This document shows, in pieces, positions 57,885-64,000 of a stretch of DNA of 64,000 bases. Source of the DNA: Mactromeris polynyma (lineage: Eukaryota > Mollusca > Bivalvia > Venerida > Mactridae). The stretch covers positions 9,365,904 through 9,429,903 of the forward strand of contig JASFXZ010000018.1 in the NCBI GenBank assembly GCA_032209605.1, read 5' to 3'. The position numbers and the translations under genes are program-made. The notes below the pieces were generated by a model, which worked only from the letters and a program-made list of their open reading frames with translations, was not told where the DNA came from and did no database searches. Each line of letters begins with the position of its first letter. The stretch's first letter is position 1.

Positions 57885-58426
57885 GGGGAGACCGGGGATA
57901 GTTGTTACACGGGGCAAGTTGTTACATTGCAAATAATTAGTTGATGACGTTGTATATCACATCACATATGACGCGTATATGTTGACATTGACAGCCGCTA
58001 TCTTTAATGGAGCCTGTGAACACCAACAACGCAAACCATTGTTTCTAGATGAAAAAGTTCAATTTTAAGCCACGTAAGTAAATTTTGATGTCTTTATAAC
58101 TGTTTCGTTTCACGTTCACGTATTTAACGTATCTGATGATTTATAAATGCATTTTGACTAAGTAATGACTTGCGTTAAAAATTATGATTTCATCGATGAC
58201 GAAGCATCATACAAAAGTTGTCTGCCTCGGATTTTGTTACTAGTAGTATTGTCGGGGCAATTTGATACATTGAGCAGGGGGCACGATGTTACAGTGTAAC
58301 AACTTGCCTCCTTCGTTGATTTACTAGTAAATGTGAACAAAATACAATGCTCTTACAATATCATGTGTATTTAAACTGTGTATCTACATCATTTTAATGC
58401 CATTAGCTACACAGAATGTTCCCTTT

Positions 58427-60353
58427 TATTCCATAATGATGAGAAACTACATACGGAAGACAAATAGAGGGGAAACTATTTTTAGGGCGCTCTATCCGAT
58501 CCGTGGCCTTGGAAATTGGTATGAACCCAATGACTCTGCCGATACGTAAAGCAAGCACAAGTAATGGGTTCACGTGATTTACAAATAGGATATAGATCAC
58601 CTCAACGAGTATTTTCAACTGATCACGAGAACGTTTTAAAAGTCTATATCATAAGGGCAGCAAACATTCATTTCGGTTTATCACCCAAGGCTGTTAAGAG
58701 TCTTAGCATATGAATGCGCTCTTGAATTCGGAGTGAAAATGCCTGATCAATGGAGCCGCGATAGGTCTACCGGACCTGACTGGTTTTCGTGTTTTCTGAA
58801 ACGCAATCAGTCTCTATCCATTCGGACACCAGAGGCCACTAGTCTATCCAGTGCGACCAGCTTTAATAGAGGTAATGTTGATAGATTTTTCGGACAACTT
58901 GAAACAGTACTAGAAAAGGACCACATCATGCCATATGACATTTGGAATGTCGACGAAACGGGCACCACAACGGTACAGAAACCGGCAAGTGTCGTAGGTC
59001 CAAATTGGGGGAAAGCAAATCGGGACATTAACGTGCGCGGCAGTAAGTGCATCAGGAAACACTGTTCCACTAATGTGTGTCTTTCCTCAGATGAAATTTT
59101 ACAATCACTTCATCCGTGATGGACCTGAAGGCTGTATTGGCTCATCGCATCCATCAGGGTTTGGTCGGCACTGTGTAATGGCCTTGGCATTTCCGCCATC
59201 ATTTACAACCATACGGCATCTGGCATCACGAATATCCTTGCAACTTGGCCAGGTAGGTCAAACGTCGTCTTCAAAGGAGATACATACCTAGTTCTGACAG
59301 GTGCTGACGGAAACGCACGTTACAGCGGCGTTAAGAAAATGAGCACAAATACACATGCTGTAACTGACCCGCTTAACGACACGCCTGATACTATGTTCTC
59401 TCCAGAAAGAATACGCCCATTCCCTAAAGCTCCCCCAAGAAGAAACACAGGAGGACGAAAGAAAAAAAAGTGCTGTTTTTACTGACACACCAGTGAAAAA
59501 TGCGATAGAAGAGGAATTTAGGCTGAAACAAAAGATTTCAAATTCTAAAACATCAGTTAAAACGTCACTTAGTAGCAAAGTACAGAAGAAACTAGAATGC
59601 GTCCATAGGACATAGATGCCCCCACTTGCAGCCTTTGTCACAAAAGCAAATGCTAGTATTCTGCTCGCAGTTTGTGAATGGATATCAACCTTACCAAGTG
59701 AACAACTGTACTGATTATGGTGATAAGTCAAGGGCCATAACTTTGCACTTACTGGGCGTATTCATATATGAAACCCCAGGTGCACAACTATACAGGTATG
59801 TGAACATTCCTGTAAAGTCTTATGACTCTGGCTCATATATTTTTGGAGATATGAGTGACGCAAGATTGTATACTCTGTAGGCTATATTTTAACTAAGTCT
59901 AGGGCCATAACTTTGCGCTTACTGGGCACAGCCAAACATGAAACCCCAGGTGCACAACTACACATGCTGGTGAACATTCCTGTAAAGTTTTATGACTCTG
60001 GCTCATATAGTTTTGGAGATATGAGTGACACAATATGTTGTGACGGGCGGACGGACAAGGGCAAATCTATATCCCCCCCCCCCCCCTTCAGAGTGGGGGC
60101 ATAAAAACTATTGAAAAAGAACAAGACGAAACGTAGTAAAGCCAACACAGAAGTGGTGTCGTCAGTCGAAGAGGAATGGTTTTGCTTAGTATGCGTTAAG
60201 CCTTACTCCAATAGTCGTGCACGCGAGGCGTGGATCCAGTGTAAGGGTGTAAGGGTTGGTCGCATGAGGAGTGCACTAATGTCCACAAAAACAATGTGTA
60301 CATCTGTCACAATTGTGAATCTGATGGGGAAGTGGATCTGCTTTAACTTAGGT
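58427..60353 (+). pseudogene. Pogo/Tigger-type transposase with C-terminal PHD finger, copy 3
   Basis: It starts near 58427 with MMRNYIRKTNRGE, then pieces of the pipsqueak domain in two frames (IGMNPMTL...RKAS). Next come GYRSPQ and HFGLSPKAVKSLAYECALEF around 58590-58725, and the Tc5-like domain GPDWFSCFLKRNQSLSIRTP. The nuclease begins IMPYDIWNVDETG (first Asp, 58952-58954) and continues FIRDGPEGCIGSSHPSGF. The segment that should hold the second Asp (LLDNH) is deleted or scrambled at about 59160-59340. Downstream are SPERIRPFPKAPPRRNTGGR and a Lys/Ser-rich linker. After the inserted repeat (about 59640-60105) comes the PHD finger: WFCLVC, AWIQCK, then after a 1-base shift WSHEECTNVHKNNVYICHNC and a TAA at about 60351-60353. 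Inactive. Confidence 0.8.
59640..60105 (+). repeat. Mollusc dispersed repeat inserted in the pogo gene, internally duplicated
   Basis: Two units about 173 bp apart (59729-59857 and 59903-60034) share AGGGCCATAACTTTGC, GAAACCCCAGGTGCACAACT, GTGAACATTCCTGTAAAG and TTTTGGAGATATGAGTGA. The end has GACGGGCGGACGGACAAGG, a run of 14-15 C (60072-60086) and TTCAGAGTGGGGGCATAA. This family is common in bivalve DNA. It separates the transposase linker from the PHD finger. The ORFs 59626-59880 and 59913-60104 are readings of it. Confidence 0.7.
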
Positions 60354-60983
60354 CTACCTCCTGCACATACTTTGATTAATAATTAGTGTTTATAGTTTGG
60401 TAGCTGATTAAAATCATTGACCGTAACATCGACCCATGGACCGTCAAGACTCATTGCAAAACATTTATACGTTAGATTTTTAATACACCTTAAAGAACTT
60501 GAACATCGAAAGGAAAAAACATATTTTTGAAAAGTCAGTTTATCGCGTTAAGATTATATGTAATTAAATCAAGAGAAAAATACATAAATGTATACTTTTT
60601 TTTAGAAAACCACCAATAAACATAAAGCACTGATGATTAAATTGGTAGTCCAATATATGTTTTTGTTAAAATGTTAGAACTGTTGTTTTTAATAAAAGTT
60701 TTATGTGTTGACTGTTTTTCTATTGTCAAATATAAATTGTAACAACTTACCCCGGGTTCTGTCACAACTTACCCCATTGGTGGGGTAAGTTGTTATATTT
60801 CACTAACCTCTTAAATCTAGCTGGTTCGAGCAGAAATTATTGTTCACGTATACGTTGCTATGCAGTTTTATATACAGCAAACACTAAGCTTTACATAGAT
60901 ATATGGACTATCTAAATCGTCAAATAAATCAAGAAGATATATCGAAAAACGTGAAAAATGTAACAACTATCCCCGGTCTCCCC

Positions 60984-62504
60984 TACTTGTACTGAATTTT
61001 ATAACAAAAGCATCCGTTTGTCATTTTTTTAGAATGAAATTTATATTTTGATTTCTACCTACACATCGCTAAAAACTGGCAAGAAATTCAGATTTTGATA
61101 TGACCAATTTTTTTTGAAATATTTAAATTAAAGCCTGGATATATATGTGTAACACCACATTGCCCGTTTTTTTTTTAAATTCTTGCTTACATTCTCTTAT
61201 AAACAAAAACAGAAATAATCTTACTAACTTTCAACATCCATCTCCGTTTGTTGGCACCACAACGGGAGTAGTATTAGGACATTTTAATACATAACGCAAA
61301 TGGTGACAGTGAATACCGGGTGGGAATGTATGCGTTGTAATGTCATCATCAATTTTTTCTAAATTCTAGCAATTCTTCGTTGGCTTTGTATTCAAAGCGT
61401 TATTGACTTATTGTTACTATAAATAATGTAGCCAACTTCTGTCGAAATTACAGAAAATATTGACACAAATAGTTTACAATACTTTCTGGGTTAACTGGCT
61501 GATTTTCTTTATGCCCATCGATCTTTTCCGAATGCTTCATCACCTAGCACGGCATAATGTCATAAACGCCTCGAATATATCACGACACAGACACGCTATT
61601 TAGCTTATTTAAGGCATTGAATATATCTTGGATTTATGTATGACATGAATGTTTTATGTTATTTTATTGTAGGGGCAAAGACTTCTGTGTTATAAAACGT
61701 ACACACATCGACTAACCATCATTTCCTGTCTGTTTTTTTAACAATCCGTCTGATGTTAGTTCCACGACTGTTTGTTGAATTACGGTCATTGCGTATTGAG
61801 CGTAACTATGTATAAAAATCACAGAGAACTACCGTTCTACAAGCTTGCAGGAATGCATTTGTCTCATTGTAACTTGATGGAATTTAAATAAAGTGTGCGA
61901 AACGAGCAGCAACGCTGCTAGTGGGGGTAGGTTTGGTAGGCAAAGAAAATTATTAGAAGGCAAATGATGCGTTTCATGCTATGTTTCAGTGTTAATATGG
62001 CATTTTTTTGTCATAAGCATACTACGTACATGTTTACAGTGTCAACTGATATATTCGGGCGAATTTGTCTATAACCCCATCCCCCCTAACTTTTTATTGC
62101 ATTTTTAAAACTTATTGTTTCACAATTTCTGATGAATTATACGCATTGGCGTACGTGCGTATGTCTGGATACGCGCCTGGCGGTGGTGAATAACTAGATA
62201 TAGGTTGCCTGGTAAAGAGCCTTCTGTTTAGAAAAGTGTTTTGTGTAATAACAGTTTCTCTACAAAAGAAATAATAAAAGTCAAATATTATATAATTATA
62301 CTGGTATACCTTATCACTTCGAATTTGTGAAAATAATAATAGGACCTAGACATCTTTATTGCAATCATCTTGAATAAATGCCTATACTCGTATTTAAAAC
62401 ACGACTTGACTTCTTACATACTTTATTTAGTATGTTAATGAAATTGGACTAGACTGTTCCTATATAATGTGCTCCAGTTATTGAAAGAACGATAAAGTTG
62501 TTGT
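60984..62504. other. Unassigned intergenic DNA
   Basis: AT-rich, with no ORF of note and no recognised repeat. Confidence 0.35.
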
Positions 62505-62985
62505 AGAGAACGCCAAATTCAAATAAAAAAAACCTTCCCACATAGATCAAGTCTTCGAAAACATTAAAAGTTGAGAAGGTGCTTGCACAAACATCCATGG
62601 GAATTGGGAAGCAAAGACATTTCTGTCAAAAACAACAATGGAAAATTTAAGGGGACAGCAAACGGGGAAAGGGATTGAATAGATGGACTACACCGCATGA
62701 CGAACTACGAAAGGCAGTGGCCACGGGGCAACAAGGGAGGGACAAAAGAACATGAATATTATATGAAGTCAAGGAACTGCATTTGGGGAAAATACTTCTA
62801 AAGAGATTAATAGAAATGATAACTAAATAGCGATATATAGCCTTTGAACTGTGAGGTAAATACTCGGTATTAGATCCACAAAACAACTAGCTAGCCTCAC
62901 ACATATTCGCTATAAGTATGTTCATTGATTTCCAACATAGGCGTATAAAATGACTGAGTAGGTTTCATACATTTAATAATAAAAT
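62505..62985 (+). repeat. Dispersed repeat A, copy 6 (diverged)
   Basis: GAACGCCAAATTC, ATAGCGATATATAGCC, GAACTGTGAGGTAAATACT, AACTAGCTAGCCTCACAC and TGATTTCCAACATAGGCGTA match copy 1 in the same order. The minus ORF 62647-62886 is a chance reading. Confidence 0.6.
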
Positions 62986-64000
62986 ACTTATAATTGTTTA
63001 CCTTTAGAAGCAATAGGTAAAACACGTGTTGAAATAACTTCACTCATGCGCACTGCAAATCAGGAGGTGAAATAAGGGTCACAGAACAGTTCAATATTGC
63101 TATATTTCCATTATTTTCCCTCCTTAAGGCAGGTAATCAAAAACACTCGATTTTGGTTTTTGCATTATGGAAGTTAATGATCGTGAATCTTTATTTAGGT
63201 GACCTTATACGTTAACAACAAAACGAGGACTGTGTACTGCTCAATACTCGTTTTAAACATTAATCGACGTTTAAAGAGGTCGACTTTACTATTAAAAAAA
63301 TAAAAATGTCCTTAAATAGTATGCGTAGCAAATTCTGACTGACACCGTCTTAAAATAAAGTTAGTTAACAAGATGATATACTTTGAAGATATCAATTTCT
63401 ATGCTAAAGTACATTGAAAAAATTTGACTAATTGATAACACGAATTGGTCTACACAATTAAATATAAATATGCATTTAAAGACACAACTTTATCATGACA
63501 TTAATCGGCGATTCTAATATAAAAGTTGTCTTCAATAGTAATATATTTTTTATCCTTCGGCACTTAAATATTTGATAATATAGGTAAATCTCTCTTCATG
63601 TTAATCTCCCGTTATAAAGTATTCGGTATATCAGTACTGATAGCACTGATAATACTTTTTTACTTTTATGTATGCACCGTATATATACATGTCTTCCAAA
63701 ATGACGAATATGTGTCTGATAAGAGTAACGTTTTAATGACGATTCAGATCGACTTCTGTGAATGAAGATAACTTTAATTATTATATTTAGTTTTTCATTC
63801 TAGCTATCTCTTGATTAATGTTCCTTTATTAAATGATCGTTTATCTTTATAACATAAAAAATGAACGAGGCTTTTTATAATTTCAGCTTCAAGTTAGTAA
63901 TATGTTTTTAATGTAGGAAAAATCTAAAAAAAAAAATTTATATTCAGGTTGTTTGGTATCTGTGTTGAATGTCGATGCAAGAATGGCTTGATAAGTATTT
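62986..64000. other. Unassigned intergenic DNA to window end
   Basis: Very AT-rich. No gene, RNA or recognised repeat. Confidence 0.35.

Larger units (their letters stand above)
57885..60983 (+). mobile_element. Full-length pogo/Tigger-type element (3.1 kb) with PHD-tailed transposase
   Basis: GGGGAGACCGGGGATAGTTG (57885 on; the perfect match runs 25 bp) is inverted at the right end (…CAACTATCCCCGGTCTCCCC, to 60983), and TA flanks both ends (57883-57884, 60984-60985). Subterminal copies of GGGGCAAGTTGTTACA, GTAACAACTT and AACTTACCCC lie at about 57920, 58255-58310 and 60745-60800. The transposase gene (58427-60353) is inside. A mollusc dispersed repeat is inserted near its 3' end. Confidence 0.88.

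Noticed and set aside
58807..59070. Minus-strand 87-codon ORF inside pogo copy 3
   Set aside because: Antisense of the transposase frame that contains WNVDETG.
60072..60086. C homopolymer as a regulatory or structural element
   Set aside because: It is the usual poly-C segment of the surrounding dispersed mollusc repeat.

Overview
The window is AT-rich eukaryotic nuclear DNA. Short degenerate ORFs, spliced exons, tRNA-derived SINE heads, TA-flanked MITEs and several retrotransposon families point to a marine invertebrate, most probably a bivalve mollusc. The best clue is a complete tRNA-derived SINE at 33059-33270, whose body resembles bivalve SINEs. This assignment rests on recognised repeat families, not on a database search. 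No complete host gene can be claimed with confidence.

Layout. 1-6450 is the 3' end of an LTR retrotransposon that carries a TatD-family nuclease ORF just upstream of a polypurine tract and a 266-bp LTR (6185-6450). A 5.1-kb terminal-inverted-repeat (TIR) DNA element (167-5287, TA duplication) sits in the nuclease codons. The LTR element itself landed in a ~600-bp dispersed repeat ('repeat A', six copies in the window). 7.7-12.4 kb holds a decayed Penelope-like reverse transcriptase and pieces of two multi-copy invertebrate protein families that are probably transposon-borne. 12.9-18.3 kb holds a MITE, a Myb/SANT-like pseudogene, a large hairpin and mostly unassigned DNA. 18.4-21.2 kb carries two 5'-truncated non-LTR retrotransposons on the minus strand. 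21.7-26.6 kb is rich in SINE heads and Tigger/pogo-like MITEs. 26.6-30.2 kb shows nothing recognisable.

30.3-33.0 kb is the best candidate for a spliced gene: a 45-bp repeat exon, two exons that together make a PHD finger, and a C-terminal domain of unknown family. It has an in-frame TAA that overlaps a consensus splice donor. 36.3-38.0, 39.3-40.9 and 57.9-61.0 kb are three pogo/Tigger-type transposase genes. Each is followed by a C-terminal PHD-type zinc finger, and the third lies in a full-length TA-flanked element with 25-bp TIRs. 41.5-42.4 kb is a second, internally deleted copy of the TatD retroelement. 46.5-47.4 kb has mariner-like and Harbinger-like transposase fragments.

49.1-52.3 kb is a DNA element bounded by inverted repeats of about 140 bp. 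It encodes a decayed protein with a 12-residue repeat tract and a cysteine-rich CXC (tesmin-like) tail. 53.7-57 kb has a MITE, a near-perfect hairpin and a Myb/SANT-like pseudogene. 61-64 kb is mostly unassigned apart from one repeat A copy.

Taken together this is a transposon graveyard with nested insertions. The most notable signals are a nuclease domain carried by an LTR retrotransposon, recurrent PHD fingers on pogo transposases, and a CXC-protein gene framed by long inverted repeats.
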